Shown here: positions 26,101 to 35,444 of the stretch, piece by piece | Layout of the letters: each line of letters opens with the position of its first letter | Position numbering within the stretch: position 1 is the first letter of the stretch | NCBI GenBank assembly: GCA_902766975.1 | Contig: CACXFH010000074.1 | Span: forward strand, 1 to 41,533 | DNA length: 41,533 bases | Direction of reading: 5' to 3' | Source of the DNA: an uncultured bacterium | GTDB taxonomy: Bacteria > Cyanobacteriota > Vampirovibrionia > Gastranaerophilales > Gastranaerophilaceae | Position numbers and translations under genes: made by a program | Notes under the pieces: generated by a model | Told to the model about the DNA's origin: nothing | Database searches by the model: none | Seen by the model: only the letters and a program-made list of their open reading frames with translations

Positions 26101-29072
26101 GCAGAAAGCGTAAAGATTTCGTAAATTTCTTCGTCGGTGAGTTCTGTTATAATCTTTTCGCCTTCGTAAACCGCCATATCGGCAAGTTCTTTTTTGGATT
26201 TTAACATTTCATCAATTTTTTCTTCAAAAGTCCCTAATGTAATCATTCTGTGAACCATTACATTTTTATCCTGACCGATACGGTAAGTTCTGTCGGTTGC
26301 CTGATCCTCAACCGCAGGATTCCACCACAAATCGTAATGAATTACATTTGTTGCACTTGTAAGGTTTAACCCTGTTCCGCCGGCTTTCAACGAAAGTATC
26401 ATAACCTTTGAATCATCATTATTTTGGAACTTATCAATCAATTCCTCTCTTTGCGGGACTGTCAAACTCCCGTGGAAGAACAACGGCTCAGTATTGCATT
26501 CTTGAGCTATAACTTTGCATAAAATATCGCCCATTTCTTTATACTGCGTAAATATAAGAGTTTTTTCACCGCGTTCTAAGATACTTTGAACCAAATCTAA
26601 ACATTTTGCCATTTTACCTGAGAGCTCGACTCCCATTTCTCCTGATTTAAGGAACTGATAAGGATGGTTACAAATCTGTTTCAGAGCCGTAATAAGTTTG
26701 AAGATATTTCCTCTGCGGTTTACACCCGTAAACCCGCTGATTTTTTCCATCATTTCATTGAGAGTTTTTTCATAAAGAACAGCCTGAGGTTTGGACAGAT
26801 AACAATATTCGTTGAGTACCATTTTTTCAGGCAAATCTGATATTACATTTTTATCGGTTTTCAAACGTCTTAACACAAACGGAGAAATAGACATTTTCAA
26901 TTTGCCGGCTCTTGAATGCTCTTTAAATCTTTCAATAGGTATAGCATAACTTTTTTGAAATTCCCGCAACGAGCCTAAATATCCTTTATTAATAAAATCA
27001 AAAATACTCCATAATTCTGTCAATCTGTTTTCAACAGGGGTACCTGTCATCGCAATTTTTACATCGGATTTAAGCATTTTAATTGCAAGAGTTTGAGCAG
27101 TATCGGGGTTTTTGATATTTTGGGCTTCATCAACAATAATAACGCTCCAAGCCTGTTTTTTCAGTTCTTCAACATCAATTCTCATGATTGCGTAAGTCGT
27201 CAAAATTACATCGTGATTAACATCTAACTGTCTGTCAGTTCCGTGATAAATTACGGCATCAAGCGAAGGGGCAAACATCTGTAACTCCTTCATCCAGTTC
27301 CCCATCAACGTCGTAGGGCAAATGACAAGAACAGGTTTTTTAAGTTTCTTTTCTTCTTTCATTTTGAGTAAAAGACTGATAACCTGAATGGTTTTACCCA
27401 ACCCCATATCGTCTGCCATACAAACCCCAAAACCTTTTGCAATATTTGTCCAAAGCCATTTTAAACCTATTTGCTGATATGGCCTTAATTCGCCATTCAA
27501 ATCTTTTGGCAAAGTAATATCAACAGGTTTTGTAAAATCAGCCAAAACTCTCGCAAATGCAGCATCATAATCAAAATCATACTGATCAAATTGTTTTGAT
27601 AACGAAGCATGAATAAGCTCCATTCTTGACATGGATTTAAGATTTGTTTTTGCTATTTGTTCAAATATTTTCTTTGATTCTTCCTGATCAATTAGAACAT
27701 ATTTATTTTTAAACTTGATAAGTCCGTTGTTTTCGGATGTAAGTTTTTGAAATTCCTCCAGAGATAATTTTTCATTACCGATTGAAATTTCATAAGAAAA
27801 TTCTAATATATCATCTAAAGACAATTTGCCCGTTGAATTGCTGTTCATAATCTCCGCCAAATCACCTGCTCTTGCGGATTTCACTTTGGCATTTATGGAT
27901 GCTCTGGGGATTACAATATTTGTGAGTTCATCAGGTAAAACAACTTCTATTTGAGCTTTTTGCAAATAGTATGCGGTTTTTGTAATTATCTGATAAACTT
28001 CATTTAAGTTGAAATCAAGATATAATTTATCTTCATCATCAAATAATTGCTCTAATTCAGGCATATAGCGCAGTGCATAATTGAGCTGCTTTTCGACAAT
28101 CCTTGCTATATCACTCGCTTTGGCATCAAAAACTTCTTCATCCGTATAAAGTTTGTCTATAAGTACTTCTTCATTGCTTTTCCGATTTTTAATATATACT
28201 TTTAGACGGAAAATTTCATCTGTTTGTTTTTCAATTTTTAATAGCGGAATAACATCATATTTGCCCAAATAAAGCTCATCAAACCAATTAGTAAAACTTT
28301 CCGCCAAATCTCTGCCTTTAAACACAGATTTGCGCTCTAAATCTTTGAGTAAATATGTTCCCGACTGAACATCTTTAAAACGAAACATTTTTATCCCGAG
28401 AAATTTATAAATTACATAATTAAGATATGTATAAATAAATTCATAAATAAAATTTTTGGGCTTTTCGCCAATAATAAACAAATCATCAGGCATATTTTCT
28501 TCAAACTGATTAATAATCCTTGCCATCTGAGTGCTGTTTATAACAGGCTCGTAAACAATTCGAAACATTGTTCCGTTTCGTTTTACAGTCGGAATGAAGT
28601 ATAATTTTTCAATTAATTTCATTACAAAATAAGTTAATTTATTAAAATAGATAAAAGTCGGCGTTAGCGCTTCAAAATCAACAATATTGCCGAATCCGCC
28701 GAAATAATCCATAACCAAATCCCATGAAAGGAAATACCCTCTGGTGCCATCGGGCAACTCGCTCGGACGAATCCTAAACAATGACCCTTTTGACTTTAAA
28801 TAATATTCAAAATTATTAGTCGGAGTAACAACAAACGAATATTGACCATTTTTATTTACAAGATAAAAATTAGTATTTCTTGTCGGGGTATTTGGACTGA
28901 GAAAGACTCCGGCAAATTCATCTTCAACAATCTGATAAATCATGCTCAAGGTATAACGAAAATCTTTGTTTTTAAATCCTTCAGGACTTTCACCAAGATT
29001 AAAAAACAATTCATCCACGTCATTCTTTTTGAATGAAAAATCAATATTTAGATTATCTGCATTATTTGTCAT
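26097..29072 (-). CDS. SNF2-family DEAD/DEAH-like helicase
   Basis: A 991-residue Snf2/Rad54-type ATPase, a DNA translocase. The N-terminal half (about 1-510) is a poorly recognisable extension. The ATPase core starts at LRPYQQIGLKWL (about residue 525), with Walker A DDMGLGKT near 551 and the DEAQ box near 645, then motif III MTGTPVENR. The helicase C domain includes LIFTQYKEM, SLKAGGTGLNLT, DLWWNPAVEDQATDRTYRIGQ and ends VHRMITLGT. Bacterial SNF2 proteins of this kind are linked to chromatin or RNA polymerase remodelling or to defence, but the role here is unknown. It sits downstream of gpmI, separated by an NTase remnant. Very short 3' overlap with the 53-residue ORF. Confidence 0.92.
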   Translation of the reverse strand: MTNNADNLNIDFSFKKNDVDELFFNLGESPEGFKNKDFRYTLSMIYQIVEDEFAGVFLSPNTPTRNTNFYLVNKNGQYSFVVTPTNNFEYYLKSKGSLFRIRPSELPDGTRGYFLSWDLVMDYFGGFGNIVDFEALTPTFIYFNKLTYFVMKLIEKLYFIPTVKRNGTMFRIVYEPVINSTQMARIINQFEENMPDDLFIIGEKPKNFIYEFIYTYLNYVIYKFLGIKMFRFKDVQSGTYLLKDLERKSVFKGRDLAESFTNWFDELYLGKYDVIPLLKIEKQTDEIFRLKVYIKNRKSNEEVLIDKLYTDEEVFDAKASDIARIVEKQLNYALRYMPELEQLFDDEDKLYLDFNLNEVYQIITKTAYYLQKAQIEVVLPDELTNIVIPRASINAKVKSARAGDLAEIMNSNSTGKLSLDDILEFSYEISIGNEKLSLEEFQKLTSENNGLIKFKNKYVLIDQEESKKIFEQIAKTNLKSMSRMELIHASLSKQFDQYDFDYDAAFARVLADFTKPVDITLPKDLNGELRPYQQIGLKWLWTNIAKGFGVCMADDMGLGKTIQVISLLLKMKEEKKLKKPVLVICPTTLMGNWMKELQMFAPSLDAVIYHGTDRQLDVNHDVILTTYAIMRIDVEELKKQAWSVIIVDEAQNIKNPDTAQTLAIKMLKSDVKIAMTGTPVENRLTELWSIFDFINKGYLGSLREFQKSYAIPIERFKEHSRAGKLKMSISPFVLRRLKTDKNVISDLPEKMVLNEYCYLSKPQAVLYEKTLNEMMEKISGFTGVNRRGNIFKLITALKQICNHPYQFLKSGEMGVELSGKMAKCLDLVQSILERGEKTLIFTQYKEMGDILCKVIAQECNTEPLFFHGSLTVPQREELIDKFQNNDDSKVMILSLKAGGTGLNLTSATNVIHYDLWWNPAVEDQATDRTYRIGQDKNVMVHRMITLGTFEEKIDEMLKSKKELADMAVYEGEKIITELTDEEIYEIFTLSA

Positions 29073-29104
29073 TGTATTCCTTTTATTAAGTGTTCACAAA
29101 CTCA

Positions 29105-29340
29105 TTATTCAATTTTAACCAATTCATTTTGTATTAATTTATAAAAATGTTCATCCATAGCGTAGTAATCAGTAATATTCACAACATAAGATAATTCGCT
29201 TTTATCAAATTCATTTTTTAAATCCTCAACAACAGAAAATTCAGCGGCTTGGTTTCCTTTTATCATTATATCTAAATCCGAAAGAAATCTATAATCGCCT
29301 TTTACCTTTGAACCTATTTTATCAGCGTTTCCCCAGTCAT
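29105..29340 (-). pseudogene. 5'-truncated MNT-type nucleotidyltransferase remnant
   Basis: On the minus strand, a frame that opens after a TGA inside the end of gpmI reads GSKVKGDYRFLSDLDIMI, matching the GSRxxG...SDxD core of minimal nucleotidyltransferases, then a normal-length C-terminal part ending QNELVKIE and stop. No ATG, GTG or TTG precedes the core, and about 30 N-terminal residues are missing. The third acidic position is Asn in YVVNIT where the family has Asp (VDL). It therefore looks truncated and decayed. No partner HEPN gene is beside it. Confidence 0.65.
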
Positions 29341-30840
29341 TTCTTTCGGTTGTTCAATCCCTAATAACTGAAGTACTGTAGGAGCAACATCACAAAGTTT
29401 TCCTGATTCTTTGAGTTCAAGTTCTTTTGGTGCATTGATTAAAACAAACGGAACAGGGTTTGTTGTGTGAGCCGTATGAGGTTTACCTGTTTGTTCGTTA
29501 ACCATTGTTTCGGAATTCCCGTGATCAGCTGTCAGTAGCATAATTACACCATTATCTTTGCAAGCCTTGGCAATTTTACCTACACAATCATCAACAACTT
29601 TGCAGGCTTTAGTTGCAGCTTCCACAATCCCTGTATGCCCTACCATATCAGGGTTTGCAAAGTTTACCAAAATGAATTGGTATTTCGGGTCGTTCACTGC
29701 TTTTAAAACATTTTCACAAACTTCAGGCGCACTCATTTCCGGCTGCATATCATAAGTTGCGACTTTTGGGGACGGAACAAGAACTCTTGTTTCGTGTGGT
29801 TGAGGCTCATCTATGCCACCGTTAAAAAAGAAAGTAACATGAGCATATTTTTCGGTTTCGGCAGTTCTAAACTGATTTATTCCGTTTGCCTCCAAAACAT
29901 CCCCCAATATGTTTACAAGCTTTTCTTTCGGAAATGCAACAGGGAAATTAAATGTCGCATCATAGCTTGTCATTGTGGTATATAAAATATTCTTTAAGAC
30001 TTTCTTTCTGTTGAATCCGGTAAAATCAGCAAAGTTAATTGCCTTGGTAATTTCTCTTGCTCTGTCAGGACGGAAGTTAAAGAATATGATTGCATCGTTA
30101 TCGTGTATTCTTGATTCTTCGCCCCCTGCAATGACAGGCAGAACGAATTCGTCTGTGATTCCTTCTTCATAAGATTTCTTTACTCCTTCTATAACATTTG
30201 ATGCATGATTGCCTTCGCCGAACAACAACGCATTGTAGCCTTTTTCAACCCTTTCCCAACGATTATCTCTGTCCATAATGTAATAACGTCCGATAGCGGT
30301 TGCGACAGGCGGGAGATTGTATTTTTTAAGTTCATCTTCAACAATCTGCAAATATTCACACGCACTTGCAGGGGGAGTATCACGACCATCCAAAAATGCG
30401 TGAACATAAAATTTTTCAATTCCGTTTTGTGCTGCAAGCTGAATCAACGCTAATACATGATTTAACGATGAATGAACACCGCCTGTAGAAACAAGACCGT
30501 ATATATGCAATGCTGAACCGTGTTTTTTGACATGTTCAACAGCATTTAAAAATCTTTCGTTTTTGAAAAATGAACCATCTTTAATTGCGTTATTGATTTT
30601 TGATAAATCCTGATAAACAATTCTGCCGGCGCCTAAATTAAGGTGCCCTACTTCACTGTTACCCATTTGCCCTTCCGGCAATCCAACATTTTCACCATCT
30701 GCATGAATCTGTATAAATTTTTCTTCCTGCTCTAATTTTGGCACATTCACAGGGTGAGCCAATTTTGTAGCATCATACTTGTCTGAGCCGGATGAGATTC
30801 CCCAACCGTCCATTATACATAGTAAAACTCTTTTATCCAT
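29314..30840 (-). CDS. gpmI: 2,3-bisphosphoglycerate-independent phosphoglycerate mutase
   Basis: A 508-residue di-manganese enzyme that interconverts 3- and 2-phosphoglycerate in glycolysis. Seen: MDGWG at the N-terminus, the catalytic Ser in GNSEVGHLNLGAGR, HAFLDGRDTPP, DRDNRWERVE, FNFRPDRARE, and the metal ligands in ANPDMVGHTG and LTADHGNSE. The ATG at 30840 has AGAGGG at good spacing; the longer frame (to 30984) adds a non-family sequence. Downstream a degraded nucleotidyltransferase frame overlaps its last codons. Confidence 0.96.
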   Translation of the reverse strand: MDKRVLLCIMDGWGISSGSDKYDATKLAHPVNVPKLEQEEKFIQIHADGENVGLPEGQMGNSEVGHLNLGAGRIVYQDLSKINNAIKDGSFFKNERFLNAVEHVKKHGSALHIYGLVSTGGVHSSLNHVLALIQLAAQNGIEKFYVHAFLDGRDTPPASACEYLQIVEDELKKYNLPPVATAIGRYYIMDRDNRWERVEKGYNALLFGEGNHASNVIEGVKKSYEEGITDEFVLPVIAGGEESRIHDNDAIIFFNFRPDRAREITKAINFADFTGFNRKKVLKNILYTTMTSYDATFNFPVAFPKEKLVNILGDVLEANGINQFRTAETEKYAHVTFFFNGGIDEPQPHETRVLVPSPKVATYDMQPEMSAPEVCENVLKAVNDPKYQFILVNFANPDMVGHTGIVEAATKACKVVDDCVGKIAKACKDNGVIMLLTADHGNSETMVNEQTGKPHTAHTTNPVPFVLINAPKELELKESGKLCDVAPTVLQLLGIEQPKEMTGETLIK

Positions 30841-31063
30841 TTCTATCCCTCTTTCAATATAAATATGAATAAGGTTAACAAAAACATGAAATAATTTCAA
30901 CAAGCCTTTAAACTTGCCGGACAAAATAAATTTCACCGCTGCCTTTTGGGGATTTTTGCAAAACAAAATTTTTACTGACCACATAGCAAATAAACTACTG
31001 AATTCAATTGTAATTTAATTCCGATGTAGCAGCATTATTGCACTTATGCCTTATCGTTATTAA

Positions 31064-31762
31064 CTATAAATCCTCAAATCCGGGAGAATAAGAAGGCAAA
31101 TTTTTATACCCCGAATTTTGCATTACGGATTTTTTAATATATTTGTTTGTATAGTTCCCTTTTTCAAGCAATTTTTTAAGAGTGTTTTCACGCTTCACAA
31201 GAGAAGAACTTTCATCATTTGATTCGGGATATAATTTTAAGATTTCATCCCAAACCACGGCTTCCATTGTCCAAGCATAAGTTTCTTCCGCAAGAGAATT
31301 GAATTCATCCTGATGAAGCGCTTCGTGAGATAACAAAGCTGCCAAGGCACCGGCAGGCGCATTTCGGTGTTTTTGGTTTATATAAATGTATAACTTTTTA
31401 CCTTTTTTCCAACCCAAAGCATCGAAAGTTGCATAATCTGCGCTGATTTGACCCAAATCACGAAATTCAATTTTGACAGGTTTTTGAGATAAATTATTCC
31501 CTAAAATTGCATTTCTTGAAAACATACCTGTTGTTTCTTTTAGAATATCGAGAGCAACATAAAATATCTCGTCATTTCCGACTGATTTGTAGTTCGGGGT
31601 AATTTGCTTAATATAAACAGGAGTATATTTCGCAGGATATTGTTTGGGTACAATTTGACTTGTTAAATCCTCATTTTCTGCAAAAACACAACTTGCGATA
31701 TTTACGGATAAAAATATTCCGACCAGTAATTTAGCTGTTAACTTCCTTAAATCTAATTTCAT
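31064..31762 (-). CDS. Secreted HExxH-containing protein (putative metallopeptidase-like)
   Basis: A 232-residue protein with a Sec-type signal peptide (MKLDLRKLTAK, hydrophobic core, cleavage near CVFA at about residue 28). The mature part has HEALH, an HExxH zinc motif, at about residue 146, with LAEETYAW 10 residues later providing a possible third ligand (Glu), as in gluzincins. The rest is not recognised. Acts in the periplasm or outside the cell if real. Peptidase activity is inferred only from the motif. Confidence 0.7.
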   Translation of the reverse strand: MKLDLRKLTAKLLVGIFLSVNIASCVFAENEDLTSQIVPKQYPAKYTPVYIKQITPNYKSVGNDEIFYVALDILKETTGMFSRNAILGNNLSQKPVKIEFRDLGQISADYATFDALGWKKGKKLYIYINQKHRNAPAGALAALLSHEALHQDEFNSLAEETYAWTMEAVVWDEILKLYPESNDESSSLVKRENTLKKLLEKGNYTNKYIKKSVMQNSGYKNLPSYSPGFEDL

Positions 31763-31863
31763 ACTACTTCTATATCCCTCATAAATCTCAGATATAAATA
31801 TTATATTTATGTTTTTCTAAAAGGCAAATTTTTGTAATAAAAAAATAAAGTTTGAATTTATAA

Positions 31864-31895
31864 ATGTCATTACTGCGAACGAAATAAAGCAATCA
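31864..31895 (+). repeat. GTCATT-type dispersed repeat, diverged copy
   Basis: GTCATTACTGCGAACGAA followed by ATAAAGCAATC. Matches the widespread pattern GTCATTGCGAGCGAA...GCAATC; other copies are at 32036-32065 and 32388-32425. Confidence 0.5.
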
Positions 31896-31921
31896 ATGTT
31901 AGTTGAACGGTTGAATAGTAA

Positions 31922-31974
31922 GTTGGGGTTTTTACCCCAACACCGTCAAATGTTGGGATAAGCCCAACTTACGA
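31922..31974. repeat. Paired GTTGGG/CCCAAC palindromes
   Basis: GTTGGGGTTTTTACCCCAAC forms one hairpin, and TGTTGGGATAAGCCCAACTTA a second, with similar stems. The related GTAGGTTGGGTGAAACCC element lies at 32571-32600. Confidence 0.5.
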
Positions 31975-32035
31975 ATTGGACTGAAAGCACAACTTACAAA
32001 TTATTCAATTACGTACAACATTGAACTAATGGGAT

Positions 32036-32065
32036 TGTCACGCTCATTTCATTCGCTCACAATGA
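32036..32065 (-). repeat. GTCATT-type dispersed repeat
   Basis: On the minus strand, GTCATTGTGAGCGAATG followed by AAATGAGCGTGACAAT. Same family as the copies at 31864 and 32388. Confidence 0.5.
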
Positions 32066-32198
32066 CTGAATACCCCCTCTACCAACGGGAGAGGGTAGAA
32101 AATCACTTTGAGCTGAGGCGAAAAGTAGATTTTCGGGTGAGGGGTTAATCCCGCTAGGGAACAAATAACTGTCCGCCCCCTCGTCCGTGCTACGCACA

Positions 32199-32219
32199 CC
32201 TTCTCCCGTCGGGAGAAGG
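32199..32219. repeat. Perfect GC-rich palindrome
   Basis: CCTTCTCCC (32199-32207), loop GTC, GGGAGAAGG (32211-32219). A second, imperfect CCCTCT...AGAGGG hairpin lies at about 32074-32094. Both are typical of dispersed intergenic repeats. Confidence 0.6.
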
Positions 32220-32387
32220 GCAGAATTATTTTCGTCATCCCGTACTTTACAAAACGAACAAGCGAGGAACGAGCTTTGTGAGCTTGTATGCGTCGGCGAA
32301 GCCGTTAGCTGATACGAAATATTCTTTATAGATGTCGCATCGGAGCACGGCATGACGACACTTGAAATTCCGGTGGGGTGAATTGAC

Positions 32388-32425
32388 TGGATTGCTTCGC
32401 CTTCGCTCACAATGACAGTATCCGC
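32388..32425 (-). repeat. GTCATT-type dispersed repeat, best copy
   Basis: On the minus strand, TGTCATTGTGAGCGAAGG, then CGAAGCAATCCAGT. Third and best-preserved copy in the region. Confidence 0.55.
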
Positions 32426-32604
32426 AGGAAAGTCTGTTCCCCTCCTTGCCTCCCCCATTGGGGAGGAAATAGACACTACAAGAGAAGAACAATTTGTTCT
32501 TCTCTTATAATTTTATATTTTGTGGTGCAAAAAATTGCACCCTACAAGCTACGCTTTTAAAATTTTTGGTTATGTCGGGTTTCACCCAACCTACCGGCTA
32601 AATT

Positions 32605-33087
32605 TTATACATTGTATTTTTCTTTTATTGCTCCTTTATTTTCAAAATGATTTTGAATTGTTTTTAATGCCCCATAAGCAAGCAAACCTATTGCACCATA
32701 TTTTAAAACTACTTTACCATTTTTTTCATAAAATGCATTTGTTATCGGTCTTAAAATTTTTGTCATGAATTCACTCTCAAGTATATTTTTTACTGAGGGT
32801 TTCTTTGCAAATCCAGCTATCATATTTTCAACTTTATTAAATAATTTAGAATTATCACCTAAATATTTAAGACTTTTCCAAAAACCATCAATACCTTTAC
32901 TTGCAGCATCTACGACTGCTTTTTTAATTGACGGGTCTACTTTACCTACAACTTGTTTTGCCGCTAATGGAGTCACAGCAATTAGAGCAACATTTTTTAA
33001 TGTATTATTTCTGTTTTGAGTCTGCTCTTTTTGTCTTGCATTTCTGATTGCATTTTCATTAAAACAAATACCACTAACATTTACCAT
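32605..33087 (-). CDS. Hypothetical protein (160 aa), lineage-type
   Basis: A 160-residue basic protein starting MVNVSGICFNENAIRNA, with an N-rich N-terminus in the style of the other unknown short proteins of this window. A helical body runs about residues 35-120. One probable membrane or hydrophobic helix (AIGLLAYGAL) is near residue 135-148. Not recognised. AGTAGGT lies upstream of the ATG as a possible ribosome site. A pentanucleotide tandem repeat lies 86 bases upstream, in the likely promoter. Confidence 0.65.
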   Translation of the reverse strand: MVNVSGICFNENAIRNARQKEQTQNRNNTLKNVALIAVTPLAAKQVVGKVDPSIKKAVVDAASKGIDGFWKSLKYLGDNSKLFNKVENMIAGFAKKPSVKNILESEFMTKILRPITNAFYEKNGKVVLKYGAIGLLAYGALKTIQNHFENKGAIKEKYNV

Positions 33088-33172
33088 AATTTTACCTACT
33101 TTCTTTTTTTAAATTTTCTACTTACATTCATGTAAAAAATTTTTAGGTAAAATTATTGCCCCACCCCACCAC

Positions 33173-33192
33173 ATCATATCATATCATATCAT
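33173..33192. repeat. Pentanucleotide microsatellite (ATCAT)4
   Basis: Four exact ATCAT units, followed by ATATAG. It lies in the 203-base gap between two leftward genes, 86 bases upstream of the start at 33087, where slippage could alter promoter spacing. Confidence 0.85.
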
Positions 33193-33290
33193 ATAGCAGA
33201 TTATAACAGGGTTTCGGCAATTTTAAATTCATATTTACAATTCGTAATAAATAGCTTTCGGCATAACTTTTTCAACTTGTAAAGACTTTA

Positions 33291-34859
33291 TTATTTCTTC
33301 CTGCATAACTTTACAAGTTCAGAATATCTGAATTTGTATTCATTTGTACTATCAAGATTTTGAGCTTCGGAAATATATTCAAGTGCAGATTTATAATCCT
33401 CTTTTGCCTGATAAAATTCGCTCATTTTTGCATAATATTTTGGGTTATTTAAATCATATAAAATTGCACGTTTCATGCATTCAATTGCTTCTTCGGGGTC
33501 ATTTGTGTTTTGTCTTGAAAGCGCAAGATAATAATACCCTGAGGCGCAATTTATGTCTAATGACAGAGCGTTTTGAGCATATTCTTTTGTTTTTTCATAA
33601 TCTTGTTTATAAAATGAGGCTTTTGCCCCCAATATATATGCGCTTATATAATTTTCATTATCTTTAATTATTCCGTCAGCTATATCCGATGCTTTATCAT
33701 ATTCCTTTTGCAAAATGTAAATTTCGCCCAAATCGCAAAGTTTAGCCGGATTTTTTTGAGCAATCATTTTAGTTTGTTCAAGTATTTTTTGAGCTTTATC
33801 GTAATTCCCCAATTGCACATATATTGAGCTTAATGAAGTTTTGGCAAAATCATCCTCGGGATTTTTTGAAATACAATCTTCCAAAATTTCTACACTTTCA
33901 ATAAAATTTTTGTTGTTTGCAAGCAATAAGGCATTTATTATTTGTGCCCCCAAATGCTCCGAATCAATCCCCAAAATAGCATTTACTTCGTTTTCTGCTT
34001 TTTGATATTCTTTATTTTCATAGAACAGATATGCCAATGAGTATCTGTAATCCGCATTTTCAGGTGATAGATATATAGCTTTTGAATACGCTTGAGCAGC
34101 TTCTTTTATCCAACCGTTATAAAAATACGCATTACCCAGATTATAAAAATATTTGGGATTATTTTTATCAAGCTCACAAGCTTTTGAAAAATGTTTAATA
34201 CCTTCGACAAAATTCATATTTTCAAGATCAAAAAGTCCGAGAAAATTTAATATTTCGGAATTTTGACTATTTGATGAAATACGATTAAATATTTCTTTTG
34301 ATGCTTCAAAATCTCCTTCATCATATTTCATTTTTCCCTCTAACAGCAATACTTTCTCATCATTTTCATCGCATTTTTTCAAGAGTTCTTTTGATTTTTC
34401 GGTTTCTCCGGCTTGATAAAGGGCATTTGCACATTTTATTTTTATTTCATCTTCAAAATATTCCGAACTTTCGTATTTATCGATTTCGGTGAATAATTTC
34501 AATTTAAGCAGAATTTTAACAAGTTCATCAAGATTATTTTTACTCGGATAATTCCCGAATATTTTTTGAGCAATACCTAATGCCCCATCCAAATCTCCCA
34601 GTCTTTCTGCCACCTTACAGGATAATTTTAGCGAAGGCTCATGAGAAGAATTAATTGAAAGTGCTTTGCCAATGTACTGCTGAGCCCTTTCATAATTATT
34701 CATCAAAAAATATAGTTCTCCTATTTGATACAATATTTCTATATTATCGTTTTCTGTTTCCAATGCTTTGTAGAGCATTTCAATAGCGGGCTTATAATAT
34801 TTTTGCTCTTTTAATTCAAATGCTTGTTTTATATAATTAATCGCTTCATTGTTTTCCAT
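33291..34859 (-). CDS. Tetratricopeptide-repeat protein
   Basis: A 522-residue soluble TPR protein with about 12 or more repeats covering nearly its whole length (for example the units ending NPKYFYNLGNAYF and SPENADYRYSLAYLF). Acidic, no signal peptide. It starts 10 bases after the stop of the FtsB/DivIC-like gene, so the two are one operon; a role in cell division or envelope assembly scaffolding is possible from this context only. AGGAT lies before the ATG. It is not closely similar to the TPR protein at 1329 in its non-TPR parts. Confidence 0.88.
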   Translation of the reverse strand: MENNEAINYIKQAFELKEQKYYKPAIEMLYKALETENDNIEILYQIGELYFLMNNYERAQQYIGKALSINSSHEPSLKLSCKVAERLGDLDGALGIAQKIFGNYPSKNNLDELVKILLKLKLFTEIDKYESSEYFEDEIKIKCANALYQAGETEKSKELLKKCDENDEKVLLLEGKMKYDEGDFEASKEIFNRISSNSQNSEILNFLGLFDLENMNFVEGIKHFSKACELDKNNPKYFYNLGNAYFYNGWIKEAAQAYSKAIYLSPENADYRYSLAYLFYENKEYQKAENEVNAILGIDSEHLGAQIINALLLANNKNFIESVEILEDCISKNPEDDFAKTSLSSIYVQLGNYDKAQKILEQTKMIAQKNPAKLCDLGEIYILQKEYDKASDIADGIIKDNENYISAYILGAKASFYKQDYEKTKEYAQNALSLDINCASGYYYLALSRQNTNDPEEAIECMKRAILYDLNNPKYYAKMSEFYQAKEDYKSALEYISEAQNLDSTNEYKFRYSELVKLCRKK

Positions 34860-34869
34860 ATTTATTATC

Positions 34870-35325
34870 CTATTCTTCTTCCATTGTTTGAGGAATATAA
34901 GGAATTGAGTTCAATTCATCATCCTGAGAATTTTGTTTCAATTTAAAGATATCACCAAGTTTAAATTTCTTGTCTTTTTTTACAGGTTTTTCAACTTTTT
35001 TATTAATTATAATCAAAACCTCATCCTGTTTCGCCATTTTCAGGTTATTTCTTGCGATACCTTCAAGACTGTTATCAGACGTTACCATTTTTTTTTCGGC
35101 TTTTAGATCCTGATTATGCAATTTTGTTTGCTTTAATACCCGTTCTAAAGTAATAACTTTTGCTTTGTATGATACAATTTTACCGATATTAAGAATCGCG
35201 CCGTAACCAATTTGAATAAGACAAAAAACCAGAACAATCGTCAAAAACGAGTAATAAAAACCGGATTTTCGATTTTTTCGTTTTTCCTCATAGTTGTTTA
35301 AGTTTTCAGCCTTGATTTTACCCAT
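34870..35325 (-). CDS. FtsB/DivIC-like septum formation initiator protein
   Basis: A 151-residue single-pass membrane protein. A basic cytoplasmic N-terminus (about 1-22, KRKNRKS), one membrane helix (about 25-47), then a coiled coil (about 55-85) and the FtsB/DivIC signature SLEGIARNNLKMAKQDEVLI. A Lys-rich and acidic tail follows. In other bacteria FtsB-type proteins join FtsL and FtsQ to activate septal peptidoglycan synthesis. The tail is longer than typical FtsB. It is the first gene of an operon with the TPR gene. Confidence 0.82.
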   Translation of the reverse strand: MGKIKAENLNNYEEKRKNRKSGFYYSFLTIVLVFCLIQIGYGAILNIGKIVSYKAKVITLERVLKQTKLHNQDLKAEKKMVTSDNSLEGIARNNLKMAKQDEVLIIINKKVEKPVKKDKKFKLGDIFKLKQNSQDDELNSIPYIPQTMEEE

Positions 35326-35392
35326 AAAATACCTACTTTTAAATTATAATCAAAATCATTATCAAAGACAAAAATGTTTTACAAATTTAAAC

Positions 35393-35425
35393 AAAAAGAC
35401 GAGAATTAAAAATTCTCGCCTTTTT
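35393..35425 (-). terminator. Intrinsic terminator downstream of thrS
   Basis: AAAAAGACGAGAATT pairs with AATTCTCGCCTTTTT (one A-C mismatch) around loop AAA. A- and T-runs at the ends. It lies 20 bases after the thrS stop. Confidence 0.82.
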
Positions 35426-35444
35426 AAGCTAAATTACGGATATT

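Larger units (their letters stand above)
31763..32604. other. Intergenic repeat-rich region, about 840 bases
   Basis: No convincing gene. The stretch is a mosaic of repeat-like pieces: copies of a GTCATTGTGAGCGAA-type element, several GC-rich hairpins, and GTAGGTTGGGTGAAACCC-like palindromes at both ends. Base composition is markedly richer in GC than the flanking genes. Short frames within it (for example 32057-32476) follow the repeat sequence and lack ribosome sites. Confidence 0.7.

Noticed and set aside
30841-30984. Longer N-terminus of gpmI
   Set aside because: The family begins at MDKRVLLCIMDGWG and this start has AGAGGG upstream; the extension is not alike to any gpmI.
32057-32492. 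Open frames in the repeat region on the minus strand
   Set aside because: They follow repeat sequence (GTCATT element and hairpins), have no ribosome sites, and their translation is Pro/Ser-rich noise in several frames.
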